NCBI GenBank assembly: GCA_002451215.1
Contig: DKBM01000087.1
Span: forward strand, 1-64,000
Source of the DNA: SM1-46 sp002451215
Lineage (GTDB): Bacteria; Pseudomonadota; Gammaproteobacteria; Acidiferrobacterales; Sulfurifustaceae
Direction: 5' to 3'
Length of the DNA: 64,000 nucleotides
Shown here: one piece after another, positions 18,796-28,462 of the stretch
How positions within the stretch are numbered: position 1 is the stretch's first letter
Layout of the letters: every line of letters begins with the position of its first letter
The notes under the pieces: model-generated
Database searches by the model: none
What the model saw: only the letters and a program-made list of their open reading frames with translations
Told to the model about the DNA's origin: nothing
Position numbers and translations under genes: made by a program

Positions 18796-19440
18796 CTAGC
18801 GATGCGGTACCCAGCGATCAATTACCACCCGGACTTCAAGCGTGGGATCGTTTCCCGCCGCGATGTCGAGGCTTTGGCGATTGCCGGCATCAGCGCGCCT
18901 GATGAAGAGCTTGTTCGGCAACTCAAGGGAATCGAGACGCTCGTAGCCGAGAAACTCGACCTGCCAGCCGAGCTGGCGCAGCGTGCGCAAGCGGCCCCAC
19001 TCGTCGAGCTCGCGCACACTCGCGACCCCGGGCGCGGGCAAACCCCGTATCCAATAACCAAGACCGTTCACCGGCAGCTGCCAGCCGGTCGCACGCAGCA
19101 GCAGGTTCTCCGCGCTCGTGTCGCGCAGGATCTGCTGCGCGCTGTCGCGCAACTCTGCACCCGACGCGTCCTGACGAAGTCGCACATGGCCACTGCCCAG
19201 CGGCCCAACAAGGTCAATGTCATGCCGATCCTTGGCGCGCAGCCACAGGAGGCTGGCCTGCCAGCCATCGTCAGCAGTGCGCAGAGCGATACGTCCGCGG
19301 ATTTCCCATGAGTCGAGCGGACCCAGATCGCGTGTACGTGCCAGCCACGCCGCATCGCGATCGCCCACTGGCGGTCGCTCCGGCATGGCCGCGCAGGCGC
19401 TCAGCGCTGCGAGCAGCAATGCCGCCAACCAACCTCTCAC
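18796..19440 (-). CDS. lolB: Outer-membrane lipoprotein receptor LolB
   Basis: LolB accepts lipoproteins from LolA and inserts them into the outer membrane. I start it at the GTG at 19440, which overlaps the TPR-gene stop (GTGA); this gives 214 residues with a signal peptide and lipobox LSAC (Cys near residue 16). Family features follow: SWEIRGRIALRT, WQASLLWL, a long LNGLGYWIRGLP-like stretch and LPNKLFIRR. A longer in-frame version to 19545 would add 35 residues that do not resemble LolB. It precedes ispE, the usual order. Confidence 0.93.
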   Translation of the reverse strand: MRGWLAALLLAALSACAAMPERPPVGDRDAAWLARTRDLGPLDSWEIRGRIALRTADDGWQASLLWLRAKDRHDIDLVGPLGSGHVRLRQDASGAELRDSAQQILRDTSAENLLLRATGWQLPVNGLGYWIRGLPAPGVASVRELDEWGRLRTLRQLGWQVEFLGYERLDSLELPNKLFIRRADAGNRQSLDIAAGNDPTLEVRVVIDRWVPHR

Positions 19441-21173
19441 TGTTTGAATTTCTTGATGGCGTCGAGTACAGCCTCGTTGTCCGGCGTCTCGCGCAGGGCC
19501 CGGCTCCATACCGACTCGGCCTCGCGCCGATTGCCCATTACCCAAAGCACCTCGCCCAGATGCGCCGCGATCTCTGCATCATTGCGTACTTCCAGCGCGC
19601 GCTTTAGGTAACGCACTGCCTCGGCATTATTGCCCATGCGGTACTGCAGCCAGCCCATGCTGTCGAGAATGAAGGCGTCGTCGGGACGCAGGGCCAGAGC
19701 TTCGGAAAGCAGCGCATTGGCTTCCTGCAACCGGTTTGTGCGGTCGGCAAGCGTGTAGCCCAGCGCATTCAGCGCATGCGCGTTCTTGGGGTCTTTTTTC
19801 AACACGCTGCGCAGGTCGCTCTCGACCACCTGGATCAGGTTGAGCTTCTCGGCGATCAGGGCACGAGCGTAAAGCAGGTCCTTGTCACCGGGCAGTTGCT
19901 TCAGCCCCTGATTGAGAACCGCGAGCGCCTCTTCGTACTTGCGTGCCTCGCGCAGGATCTGCTCCTCGGACAAAATAAGCTGCACACGCTGCTGATCCGT
20001 CGTGGGTGAGAGCGAGCGCAGGTGAGCCAGTGCGCCGGGAATGTCGCCCTGCCTGGCTTTCATCATGCCAATCCGGGTCTGCGCCTCGAAATAGTTCTCA
20101 CCCGGCCCAATCTCGCTGTACCAGCGGATCGCCTCTGCATAGTCCTTGCGCTGTTCCGCGACCTGGCCGAGGTAGTAACGGGCCTGATCGTGCTGCGGAC
20201 GCAACGCGAGGGTGCGCTTCAGGTACTTTTCTGCGTCGTCCAGTTCCTGCGTCTGCAGCGACAGGAGCGCGATCGCATAAATTGTGTCCGCGTCATTCGG
20301 CATGTCACTTAAGACGCGCGTGAACTCGCTGCGGGCCTTGCTCCACTGACGTTGGTCGATCAGGTGTCGAGCGTAGTTGAGACGCACAGTCGTGGCATGA
20401 GGATACTGCGCGAGGAACTCCTCGTAGAACTGCTGGGCCTTACCCATCTCCTTGAGCGACACCAGGATGCGTGCCTTGAAAAGCGCCGCCTCCTCCCAGC
20501 CCGGGCGCAACACTAGCGCGGTGTCCGCAGCCTGGAGGGCGCGTGGAAAGTCCCCCATTCGCACGCTAAGGTGCGTCAGCGCGAACTGTGCGGCGGGCAC
20601 CTTCGGATTCTGGTCGACCAGTTGCTGCATGACCGTCAGTGCCGAGGCCCTCTGCGTATGGCGCGAGAGCACCGACACCACGCGCATGTAGGCCTGCTCC
20701 GGATTCGACCGCGGAGTTTCTAGGACAATCAGACGCTCGAACTGCACACGCGCCTCTTCGGGCCGGTCGAGTTCCATCAGGATGCCTGCCAGCGACTCGC
20801 GGGCATCCGGGTCGTCGGGCTGCAGCTCCACCCAGAGTTGCGCCGAAACTAGTGCTTCTTCGAAGCGTCGGGCATAGGCGGCCGCCAGCGTGGCCCGCTC
20901 GGCAAGCCGCGGATCACGGGTCTGCTGCGCAACCTTGCCGAGCGTCTGGGCCGCGACACCCACCTGACCGCGCTGGCCGGCAATTTCGCCGAGTAGAATG
21001 TTGTAAAGCGTGGCCGCATCGAGCGGCACGTTGGGCAACGTCTCAACCGCCGGTTCCGCTGCGACGGGCGCAGACGCTTGCGAGCCGGAAGGCGGTGTCG
21101 GTGAGCTGGCGCAGGAAGCCAGCATGGCGCCGGCCATCATGATGAGTAACGCTCGGTTCATGGACAGATGCAT
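19437..21173 (-). CDS. TPR-repeat lipoprotein
   Basis: This is a 578-residue exported protein. From the ATG at 21173 (GGGGAGA 11 bases upstream) it has a hydrophobic leader and lipobox LASC, so the mature protein is lipid-anchored. The rest is a solenoid of about twelve tetratricopeptide-like repeats (for example RPEEARVQFERLIVL, DDAEKYLKRTLALRPQ, LQEANALLSEALALRP). Such proteins directly upstream of lolB are common in gammaproteobacteria; they probably act as scaffolds in envelope assembly, but the partner is unknown. It overlaps lolB by four bases. Confidence 0.88.
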   Translation of the reverse strand: MHLSMNRALLIMMAGAMLASCASSPTPPSGSQASAPVAAEPAVETLPNVPLDAATLYNILLGEIAGQRGQVGVAAQTLGKVAQQTRDPRLAERATLAAAYARRFEEALVSAQLWVELQPDDPDARESLAGILMELDRPEEARVQFERLIVLETPRSNPEQAYMRVVSVLSRHTQRASALTVMQQLVDQNPKVPAAQFALTHLSVRMGDFPRALQAADTALVLRPGWEEAALFKARILVSLKEMGKAQQFYEEFLAQYPHATTVRLNYARHLIDQRQWSKARSEFTRVLSDMPNDADTIYAIALLSLQTQELDDAEKYLKRTLALRPQHDQARYYLGQVAEQRKDYAEAIRWYSEIGPGENYFEAQTRIGMMKARQGDIPGALAHLRSLSPTTDQQRVQLILSEEQILREARKYEEALAVLNQGLKQLPGDKDLLYARALIAEKLNLIQVVESDLRSVLKKDPKNAHALNALGYTLADRTNRLQEANALLSEALALRPDDAFILDSMGWLQYRMGNNAEAVRYLKRALEVRNDAEIAAHLGEVLWVMGNRREAESVWSRALRETPDNEAVLDAIKKFKQ

Positions 21174-21475
21174 CGTATGGTTGTCTCCCCGCTCGCGGCG
21201 CGGTCTGCCGGGATCTTCTTGCCGCGAGCAAAACCCTCCGGCCGGTCTGCCGGGTACGCGGCCTGGCCGGGGGGTGCGGACATGAGGATCAAATTTACCT
21301 GTGAGTCTGGTCGGTTTATTGCCAACCGGCAAGCCGAGCGGGTGGGCAGACTGACACCTATTCGGTACAAATACCCGCACGGTAAAGGGCATTTATCCGC
21401 TGCGCGACGTGCGTGTCCTTGCGATTCAATTCGATACGGCTTGATATTGGACCCAATTCGGACAACATCCGTTCC

Positions 21476-21504
21476 TTGACACCCCCAGTCAATCGCCCAA
21501 AATC
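21476..21504 (+). promoter_or_regulatory. Possible sigma-70 promoter of hemA
   Basis: The 364-base gap between the divergent TPR lipoprotein gene and hemA contains a perfect -35 TTGACA (21476-21481). The hexamer 17 bases later is AAAATC, a poor -10, so the assignment is tentative. I see no other clear signal in this gap. Confidence 0.4.
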
Positions 21505-21537
21505 CGAGCCGATAACAAGGTCTTCAGAACGCAACAT

Positions 21538-22794
21538 ATGCGCCTCATTGCAGTTGGGCTTAATCATCAGACGGCACCGGTCGAATTGCGTGAAAAGGCA
21601 GCCTTCGCGCCGGAGCGGCTGCCCGAGGCGCTGCACCATCTCCGGGCGAGCGGCGCAGCAGGCGAAGCCACGATTCTATCGACCTGCAACCGGACGGAAG
21701 TCTACTGCGGGCTCGATTCCGACGGCGAGCAACGCATCATGCGCTGGTTCTGCGACTACCACCGCCTGTCGCTCGAGGAGCTGCGGCCGTTCCTGTATCG
21801 CCATCCCGACCAGGACGCGGTGCGGCACGCTTTCCGGGTGGCCGCCGGGCTCGACTCGATGATGTTGGGCGAAACCCAGATCCTCGGGCAAATGAAGGAT
21901 GCATTCACAGTGGCGCACAAGGCCGGCGCCACCGGCAAACTTCTCAATCGCCTGTTCCAGCAGACTTTCTCGGTAGCCAAACAGGTGCGAACCGATACCG
22001 CTATCGGCGCGAGCCCAGTGTCCGTTGCCTCGGCGGCGGTGGCCCTGGCCAAGCAGATATTCAGTTCACTCGCCAGTCAAAGCGTGCTTTTCATCGGCGC
22101 CGGCGAAATGATCGAACTGTGCGCGCGGCATTTCGCTGAGCATGGCATTGGCAAAATGCTCGTGGCCAATCGTACCCTTGAGCGCGCCCGGTGGCTGGCG
22201 GACCAGTTCGGGGCGGAAGCCATTTCCCTCGCGGAAATGCCGAACCGCCTGGCGGACGCGGACATCGTCGTATCGTCGACCGCCAGCCAGCTCCCGATCC
22301 TCGGTAAAGGCGCGGTAGAAAGCGCGTTAAAGGCCCGCAAGCACCGTCCCATATTGATGCTCGACATCGCCGTCCCGCGTGATATCGAACCGGAAGTGGC
22401 CGAACTTTCGGATGTCTACCTCTACGCCATCGACGACCTGAAGGACGTTGTAAAGGAGAACCTGGAATCCCGCCAAGAGGCCGCGCGCGAGGCTGAAAAG
22501 ATCATTGACACCCAGGTGAGCGATTTCATGCACTGGGTGGAGACGCTGGACGTCGTACCGACGATTCGGGCGCTGCGCGAGACCGCCGAGGCGCTGTGCG
22601 AGGCCGAGTTAAAACGCGCCCGCCGGCGGCTCGCGTCAGGCGAGAATCCCGAACATGTAATAGAACAACTCGCCCGGGCGCTCACTAACAAGTTCACCCA
22701 CTCCCCGTCTCATGCACTCAAGCTCGCTAACCGTGACGGCAACGCAGCATTGCTGGAAGCAGCGCGACGGTTATTCAACTTAAACGACGACTGA
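21538..22794 (+). CDS. hemA: Glutamyl-tRNA reductase
   Basis: HemA reduces glutamyl-tRNA to glutamate-1-semialdehyde, the first committed step of C5 haem synthesis. The 418-residue protein has the opening GLNHQTAPVELREK, the catalytic Cys at residue 50 in STCNRTEVY, then MLGETQILGQ, the NADPH-binding VLFIGAGEM and a C-terminal dimerisation helix ending LTNKFTHSPSHALK. It is the first gene of the plus-strand hemA-prfA-prmC group, the standard order in gammaproteobacteria. Confidence 0.97.
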   Translation: MRLIAVGLNHQTAPVELREKAAFAPERLPEALHHLRASGAAGEATILSTCNRTEVYCGLDSDGEQRIMRWFCDYHRLSLEELRPFLYRHPDQDAVRHAFRVAAGLDSMMLGETQILGQMKDAFTVAHKAGATGKLLNRLFQQTFSVAKQVRTDTAIGASPVSVASAAVALAKQIFSSLASQSVLFIGAGEMIELCARHFAEHGIGKMLVANRTLERARWLADQFGAEAISLAEMPNRLADADIVVSSTASQLPILGKGAVESALKARKHRPILMLDIAVPRDIEPEVAELSDVYLYAIDDLKDVVKENLESRQEAAREAEKIIDTQVSDFMHWVETLDVVPTIRALRETAEALCEAELKRARRRLASGENPEHVIEQLARALTNKFTHSPSHALKLANRDGNAALLEAARRLFNLNDD

Positions 22795-22848
22795 TCCGCC
22801 ACCCCTGTTAGGCAGGGGGGGTAGGCCGCTGTCCACCCGAACATCGCC

Positions 22849-23943
22849 ATGCTGAATCCCTCGATTGAGACCCGACTCGCACGCCTCGCGGAACGCCACG
22901 AGGAGATTGCGGCGATGCTTGCCGACGCGAAGGTGATCTCGAACCAAGAACAGTTCCGCAAGCTCTCTCAAGAGTATGCCGAGGTGAGCGGCATTGTCGC
23001 ACGCTACCAGGCTTACCGGCGGGTATTGGACGACCTCGAGGCGGCCGAAACGATGGCCGAGGATCCGGACCCTGCAACGCGCGAGATGGCACAGGAGGAG
23101 TTGGCGCGCACCGGACCCGAGCTCGAGTCACTCGCGAGCGAGCTGCAGGTTATGTTGCTCCCGAAGGATCCGAACGACGCGCGCAATGTGTTCCTCGAAA
23201 TCCGCGCCGGCGCTGGTGGCGACGAAGCCGCGATCTTCGCCGGCGATTTGTTTCGCATGTACCACTATTATGCGCAGGGTCGTCGCTGGGAGGTGGAGGT
23301 GGTATCCCAGAGCCAGGGCGAACACGGCGGCTACAGGGAGATCATCGCGCGCATTGCCGGCCAGAGCGTCTACTCACGGCTCAAGTTTGAGTCGGGCGTG
23401 CACCGCGTCCAGCGAGTGCCGGCCACCGAGGCGCAGGGCCGCATTCATACGTCGACCTGCACGGTCGCGGTGCTGCCCGAAGCCGCGGAGATCGACGCGA
23501 TCGATCTGAATCCGGCCGACCTTAAGGTCGATACCTTCCGCGCGAGCGGCGCCGGTGGCCAGCACGTCAACAAGACCGACTCGGCGATCCGCATCACGCA
23601 CTTACCCACCGGTATAGTGGTGGAGTGTCAGGACGAGCGTAGCCAGCACAAGAACCGCTCGCGCGCGATGTCAGTCCTGGCCGCGCGACTGCTCGAGATC
23701 GAGCAACGCAAGCAACGCGAGGCCGAAGCGGCCAGTCGCAAGTCGCAAGTGGGCACCGGCGATCGCTCCGAGCGCATCCGCACCTACAACTTCCCGCAAA
23801 ACCGAGTTACCGATCACCGCATCAACGTGACACTCTACAAGCTCGATCAGATGATGGAGGGCAAGCTCGACGAGCTGATCGACCCCTTGATCGCCGCCGA
23901 CCAGACCGAGCGGCTTGCGGCGCTCGCGGCTGGCAACGCCTGA
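22849..23943 (+). CDS. prfA: Peptide chain release factor 1
   Basis: RF1 ends translation at UAA and UAG. The 364-residue protein has the GGQ motif (about residues 236-238, in SGAGGQHVNKTDSA) that triggers peptidyl-tRNA hydrolysis, and the stop-codon recognition tripeptide P-A-T (191-193, in VPATEAQGRIHTS), which identifies RF1 rather than RF2. It follows hemA by 54 bases and is followed by prmC, which methylates its GGQ glutamine. Confidence 0.97.
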   Translation: MLNPSIETRLARLAERHEEIAAMLADAKVISNQEQFRKLSQEYAEVSGIVARYQAYRRVLDDLEAAETMAEDPDPATREMAQEELARTGPELESLASELQVMLLPKDPNDARNVFLEIRAGAGGDEAAIFAGDLFRMYHYYAQGRRWEVEVVSQSQGEHGGYREIIARIAGQSVYSRLKFESGVHRVQRVPATEAQGRIHTSTCTVAVLPEAAEIDAIDLNPADLKVDTFRASGAGGQHVNKTDSAIRITHLPTGIVVECQDERSQHKNRSRAMSVLAARLLEIEQRKQREAEAASRKSQVGTGDRSERIRTYNFPQNRVTDHRINVTLYKLDQMMEGKLDELIDPLIAADQTERLAALAAGNA

Positions 23944-23953
23944 AGCTCCCGGT

Positions 23954-24799
23954 ATGGTTTCGACCGTCGGCCAATTCCTGCATGAGGCCGAGACGCATCT
24001 ATCCTCCCACTCGCCCACGCCACGCCTCGATGCCGAGGTGCTCGTCATGCACGTCTGCGGGCTGAGCCGCGCCGAGTTGCTCACGCGTGCCGATGTCGAA
24101 CTGCGCCAAACGTCGCTCACGCGCCTGCAGACACTGCTGGCGCGGCGCGCGGCTGGCGAACCAGTCGCCTATCTCACCGGGGTGCGCGAGTTCTGGTCGC
24201 TGCCGCTACGCGTCAGCGCCGATGTCCTGATCCCGCGACCCGAGACAGAGCTGCTGGTGGAGCGGGCACTGGCACACGTTCCACCAGGGGCGAGTTGGAC
24301 TATCGCCGACCTTGGCACTGGCAGCGGCGCCATCGCCATTGCGATCGCGCGCGAGCGCCCGCGCTGTCGCCTTTTCGCCACCGATGCGTCCGCCGCGGCG
24401 CTCGACGTTGCGCGTGAAAACGCGCATCGCCACCATGTCACGAACATCGAGTTTCGCGAGGGCAACTGGTGCGCAGCGCTGGGAAAGGAGCGCTTCGAGC
24501 TGATCGTCAGCAATCCGCCCTATGTGTGCGAGGCTGACGCCCACCTCGCGCAGGGCGATGTACGTTTCGAACCGCGAGCCGCGCTGGTGGCCGGGGCCGA
24601 CGGGCTCGACGCCATCCGCACCATTGTTGCCGATTGTCCGCGCTACCTCGCCGACATGGGAAGATTAATGCTTGAACATGGCCATGATCAGGCCGCCGCG
24701 ATTTCCCGCATCCTGATCGGGGCGGGGTTCCGTGATATTGTGGTGCATCGTGATCTCGCCGGCCTCGAACGTGTCACCGAGGCGCGGCGCGCAACCTGA
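23954..24799 (+). CDS. prmC: Release-factor glutamine N5-methyltransferase
   Basis: PrmC methylates the Gln of the GGQ motif in RF1 and RF2 using SAM. From the ATG at 23954, ten bases after prfA, the protein has 281 residues: an N-terminal helical domain, LIPRPETELLVE, the SAM motif LGTGSGAIAIA (120-130) and the catalytic NPPY (187-190). An in-frame start at 23915 would overlap prfA and add residues outside the family pattern, so I rejected it. Confidence 0.96.
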   Translation: MVSTVGQFLHEAETHLSSHSPTPRLDAEVLVMHVCGLSRAELLTRADVELRQTSLTRLQTLLARRAAGEPVAYLTGVREFWSLPLRVSADVLIPRPETELLVERALAHVPPGASWTIADLGTGSGAIAIAIARERPRCRLFATDASAAALDVARENAHRHHVTNIEFREGNWCAALGKERFELIVSNPPYVCEADAHLAQGDVRFEPRAALVAGADGLDAIRTIVADCPRYLADMGRLMLEHGHDQAAAISRILIGAGFRDIVVHRDLAGLERVTEARRAT

Positions 24800-24807
24800 G
24801 CCGCGCG

Positions 24808-25554
24808 ATGGAAGACCAGCAGCTGCTTCGCTACAGCCGGCACATCCTGCTGCCCCAGATCGGAATTGAGGGACAGCGCCGCCTGCTGCGCGCGCGCGTT
24901 CTCATCATCGGCATGGGCGGCCTTGGCTCTCCGGTTTCAATGTATCTCGCCGCGAGCGGCGTGGGCCATCTGGTGTTGGTCGATGGCGATCGGGTTGATC
25001 TCACGAACCTGCAACGCCAGATCGTCCACACCACAGCGCGCGTCGGGGAGGAAAAAGTCATCTCGGCGGCAAAGACGCTCGCGGCGCTCAATCCCGAGGT
25101 GGAACTCGTTACCTTCAACCGCCGGCTCGCGGAACCTGAACTGCGCGCCCAGATCGAACTCGCCGATGTCGTCGTCGACGCGAGTGACAACTTCCCGACC
25201 CGGCACATGGTGAATCGCCTGTGCGTGGCGACGCGCACGCCACTCGTCTCGGGCGCGGTAGTGCGCTTTGAAGGACAGGTCAGCGTGTTTCGACCCGATC
25301 TCGATGACAGTCCGTGCTACGCCTGCCTGTACCACGACATCGAGGCCGAAGAAGGCGAGCTCTGTTCGCAATTCGGGGTATTGGCGCCGGCGGTCGGCAT
25401 GATCGGTGCCGTGCAGGCCACTGAAACGCTCAAACTCCTGCTCGGCGTCGGCACGCTGCTCACCGGGCGGGTGCTGGCGCTCGATGCACTTTCGATGGAA
25501 TGGCGCGAGCTTCGGCTAAAGAAAGATCCTGCCTGCCCCGTTTGCGGCAAGTGA
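24808..25554 (+). CDS. moeB: MoeB/ThiF/HesA-family adenylyltransferase
   Basis: This E1-like enzyme activates the C-terminal Gly of a sulphur-carrier protein (MoaD or ThiS) with ATP. The 248-residue protein opens with LLRYSRHILLPQIG, has the nucleotide-binding VLIIGMGGLGSPV, DGDRVDLTNLQRQ, VVDASDNFPTR and two zinc-binding CxxC pairs (CYAC and CPVC at the C-terminus). MoeB and ThiF cannot be separated with certainty, but moeB near hemA-prfA-prmC is common. Confidence 0.9.
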   Translation: MEDQQLLRYSRHILLPQIGIEGQRRLLRARVLIIGMGGLGSPVSMYLAASGVGHLVLVDGDRVDLTNLQRQIVHTTARVGEEKVISAAKTLAALNPEVELVTFNRRLAEPELRAQIELADVVVDASDNFPTRHMVNRLCVATRTPLVSGAVVRFEGQVSVFRPDLDDSPCYACLYHDIEAEEGELCSQFGVLAPAVGMIGAVQATETLKLLLGVGTLLTGRVLALDALSMEWRELRLKKDPACPVCGK

Positions 25555-25563
25555 CGCGTGCTG

Positions 25564-27111
25564 CTAGGCACGCCACCAAAGTCGGCGCGCAATCACCAGT
25601 GCTAACAGACCGATCACCACCAGCGCACTGATCCACGGCCAACGCCTTCGACGGCGCGGCTGCGCAGCCAATACCTGCAGGTTGGTGTGCGCGCCGGCAT
25701 GTCCCCGTTCGGCAGCTAGCTGATACCACTTGAGCGCCTGGGCTAGATCCTGCTGCACGCCAAGCCCATGCGCGTACATCATGCCGAGGTTGAACTGGGC
25801 GACAATATCTCCACGTTCGGCAGCCTTTCCCAGCCACTCGGCGGCGACCACTTCATCCTTGGCGGTGCCAATGCCGCGGAACAGCATCAGACCGAGCTTG
25901 CCCTGCGCGGCGCCGTGACCCTGCGCCGCGGCTTTGTGCAACCATTCAAGTGCGGCCGATTCGTCGCGCGCAGTGCCGCGCCCGTACGCGTGCATCATGG
26001 CAAGCTCGTACTGTGCTGCTGCCTCGCCCCGCTCGGCGGTCGCGCGACAGGCCTCAAACGCGCGCGCCTGCTCCCTGGTCGGCGGGGGAACCGAAGGGCG
26101 CTCGGCTGCGACGTCGGTAGTTCCGCCACTCATGACCTGTGTCTTCGGGAATGCGCTTGCTGCGCGCGGCCCGGGCGATGCGTCTTTCCGGCTCTTGAGT
26201 CGCGCCAGCACTTCCTCCGCCGATTGCGGCCGGTCCTTGGCGTGTGGCGCGAGCATCCAGTCGACGACCGTGAGCAGTTCACGCGAGCAGCGACCTGCCG
26301 CCGCCTCGACTACTGGCTTGAGCGGATCCGGAGCGCCTTCCTGCAATACGGTAATTCGATCGGGAGCTTCAATGGGGGCGCGCCCGGTCAGGCAGTGATA
26401 CATCGTGGCGCCGAGCGCATAGAGATCAGTCCACGGACCCTGGCGCCCGAGCGAACCGTACTGCTCGAAGGGACCGTAGCCAGGAGTGACGATGCCGGTG
26501 AGCGTGCGCGTCTGCTCGCCTAGCGCCTGGCGCGCGGCGCCAAAATCAAGCAAGACCGGCGGGCCGTCCTCGCGCAGAAAAATATTGCCGGGCTTGATAT
26601 CGCGGTGCAGTACCCCCTTGGCATGCACGACGCGTAGCCCTTCCAGAATCGGCACCAGGATCGCGCGCGCTTCAGCCTCGGTTAGCACGCCGCTGCGCTT
26701 GAGCTGCTCGGCGAGCGACTCGCCGTCCTCGTAGTCCATAACGAGGTAGGCAGTACCATTGGCCTCAATGAAGCGATTGACATGAACGATGGAGCGTTCC
26801 TTGAACTTGGCAAGGATGCGCGCCTCTTCGAGGAATTGCTTCAGACCATACTCATAGTGCTTGCGGTCGTTGTCGGAACGCGGCACGACGGTGGTACCGT
26901 CGGCAGTGCGCTGGGCCAACCCGTTCGGAAGATATTCCTTGATTGCAACGTCGCGACGCAGATCGTGATCGTACCCTTTATAGGTGATCCCGAACCCGCC
27001 GACCCCAAGGATATTGGCGATCTCGTAGGATTCGAGGCGGCTGCCAACCGCCAGCGCCCCGTGCATTCCGGTACTCACGTCGGATCCCCGCGACATGACC
27101 AACACGCCCAC
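25564..27111 (-). CDS. Membrane-anchored Ser/Thr protein kinase with Sel1 repeats
   Basis: A 515-residue Hanks-type kinase. The kinase domain (about residues 29-295) has the Gly loop GVGGFG (36-41), ATP lysine K58 in VAIKEYLP, catalytic HRDIKPGN (169-176) and DFG (189-191). A linker leads to about three Sel1-type repeats (about 365-475; AAAQGHGAAQGKLGLMLF type), then an Arg-rich patch and one membrane helix at the very C-terminus (about 490-508). The kinase therefore faces the cytoplasm with its repeats next to the membrane. The frame opens with GTG at 27111; an ATG at 27096 is also possible. It lies 31 bases after the cyclase gene, likely in one operon. Confidence 0.9.
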   Translation of the reverse strand: MGVLVMSRGSDVSTGMHGALAVGSRLESYEIANILGVGGFGITYKGYDHDLRRDVAIKEYLPNGLAQRTADGTTVVPRSDNDRKHYEYGLKQFLEEARILAKFKERSIVHVNRFIEANGTAYLVMDYEDGESLAEQLKRSGVLTEAEARAILVPILEGLRVVHAKGVLHRDIKPGNIFLREDGPPVLLDFGAARQALGEQTRTLTGIVTPGYGPFEQYGSLGRQGPWTDLYALGATMYHCLTGRAPIEAPDRITVLQEGAPDPLKPVVEAAAGRCSRELLTVVDWMLAPHAKDRPQSAEEVLARLKSRKDASPGPRAASAFPKTQVMSGGTTDVAAERPSVPPPTREQARAFEACRATAERGEAAAQYELAMMHAYGRGTARDESAALEWLHKAAAQGHGAAQGKLGLMLFRGIGTAKDEVVAAEWLGKAAERGDIVAQFNLGMMYAHGLGVQQDLAQALKWYQLAAERGHAGAHTNLQVLAAQPRRRRRWPWISALVVIGLLALVIARRLWWRA

Positions 27112-27142
27112 TCGATCTCTGCGAAGAGTGCCATCGGTTGCG

Positions 27143-28324
27143 CTACTCGTACTGCTTCTCGATTTCCTTCACGCGCTGCTTGTACTCGGCTTTCGTGAGC
27201 TTGCGCGCCTTGTAGTCGCGCTTGGCCTGGTCGATTTCCTGATCCATCTGCGCCTCGATACGCTTCACGGTGCGCTTGTATTCATACTTGGTGAGTTGCT
27301 TGGCTCTATAGGCCTTTTTTGCCTCGGTAATACTGGCGTACTGGGGTTTGACGTGTTCTATCGGTGCCGGCGGCGGAGGCGCCGGCGGTTTCATGACAGT
27401 CTTGGGCGGCGGCGGCACGGGCTTCGGCAAGGGCGCGAGATTCGCTGTGCTGGAGGATGGCGGCAAAGGCCCGTCGACAGTCTTTGGCGCCTCATCGGCG
27501 CCGGTCGCTGGCGTTGGTGCCGGCGCTGTCTTGGCTGACTCGGTAAGCGGCGGCGGCCGCTCAATCTTGGTGCGCAATCCGGCTTGGCGCGCGGCGAACA
27601 GCGCGATCGGCACCAGCACGACCAGCGCGAGCCCAAGCTTAACCGGGCGCTTGCCGAGCAAGCTGCCGAAGCCCCGACCAAGCTTGCGCACGCCGGCGCC
27701 CACCGTGCTGGACTCTTCCATGCCGGAAAGATGAGCGCCTCCATAGGGATAGACCAGATCGGTCATATCTTCGGCTGCCATCACATTTGGCACCAGGCGC
27801 GGCACGGCGAAGCGCGGGATATGGTAGATGCGCACCGCTTGCGGTATGCCCTTCAACTCGCGCCAGCCAACTTCCTGACAAGGCACCTCGGCCTTGTTCA
27901 TGGCCATGAACAGCGCCTCGCTGAAATAGATTTCATCGGCGGGGGTAACGCCGCAAATGCGGCTGGTCATGTTAACGGGCTCGCCAAAAATATCGCCGCG
28001 CGCCACGCGTACCTCGCCGAGGCTCGCGCCGACGCGCATGTGAATTTGCTTCTCCTTCGGCGCGCTACGGTTGTACTCGTAAAGCGCGTCCTGCATGGCC
28101 ATGGCACACAGCATGGCATCAGTCGGCGAACGGAAAACCAGCAACAGCGCGTCGCCGATACTCTTCACGTGCCGCCCCTTGAAGCGGCGCACGATCGGCA
28201 GCAGGATGCGATTATGCGTCGCGAGCAGCTGCTCAATCTCGACGCGCGACTGCTGCACGGTGGCCTCGGTATAGCCGGCCATATCGGTCAGCACGATGGC
28301 TAGGTTTTCGGTCTTGATGGCCAT
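27143..28324 (-). CDS. Class III nucleotide cyclase with membrane helix and charged C-terminal repeats
   Basis: This is a 393-residue protein. The N-terminal cyclase domain (about residues 5-170) keeps both metal Asp residues (D14 in VLTDMAGYT, D58 in SIGDALLLVF), K54, and the transition-state pair N118 and R122 in EPVNMTSRIC, so it looks catalytically competent; E115 replaces the usual Asp or Cys nucleotide selector, so ATP or GTP use is unclear. One membrane helix (about 228-246) is followed by about 75 Pro-rich residues and a C-terminal tandem repeat (AYRAKQLTKYEYKRTVKRIE, then DYKARKLTKAEYKQRVKEIE). It heads an apparent operon with the kinase. Confidence 0.88.
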   Translation of the reverse strand: MAIKTENLAIVLTDMAGYTEATVQQSRVEIEQLLATHNRILLPIVRRFKGRHVKSIGDALLLVFRSPTDAMLCAMAMQDALYEYNRSAPKEKQIHMRVGASLGEVRVARGDIFGEPVNMTSRICGVTPADEIYFSEALFMAMNKAEVPCQEVGWRELKGIPQAVRIYHIPRFAVPRLVPNVMAAEDMTDLVYPYGGAHLSGMEESSTVGAGVRKLGRGFGSLLGKRPVKLGLALVVLVPIALFAARQAGLRTKIERPPPLTESAKTAPAPTPATGADEAPKTVDGPLPPSSSTANLAPLPKPVPPPPKTVMKPPAPPPPAPIEHVKPQYASITEAKKAYRAKQLTKYEYKRTVKRIEAQMDQEIDQAKRDYKARKLTKAEYKQRVKEIEKQYE

Positions 28325-28462
28325 GGTCGGGCGTGGTGGAGCTTCCCGCTATAGAGAGCTCTCCGCAAAGTTTATACTACCCCCGACACCCCGGAAGCAC
28401 CGACACCGCAACCGACGCATGATTCATCCGCACCGCCGTCCCGTCATCCACCGAGGCGCAAT

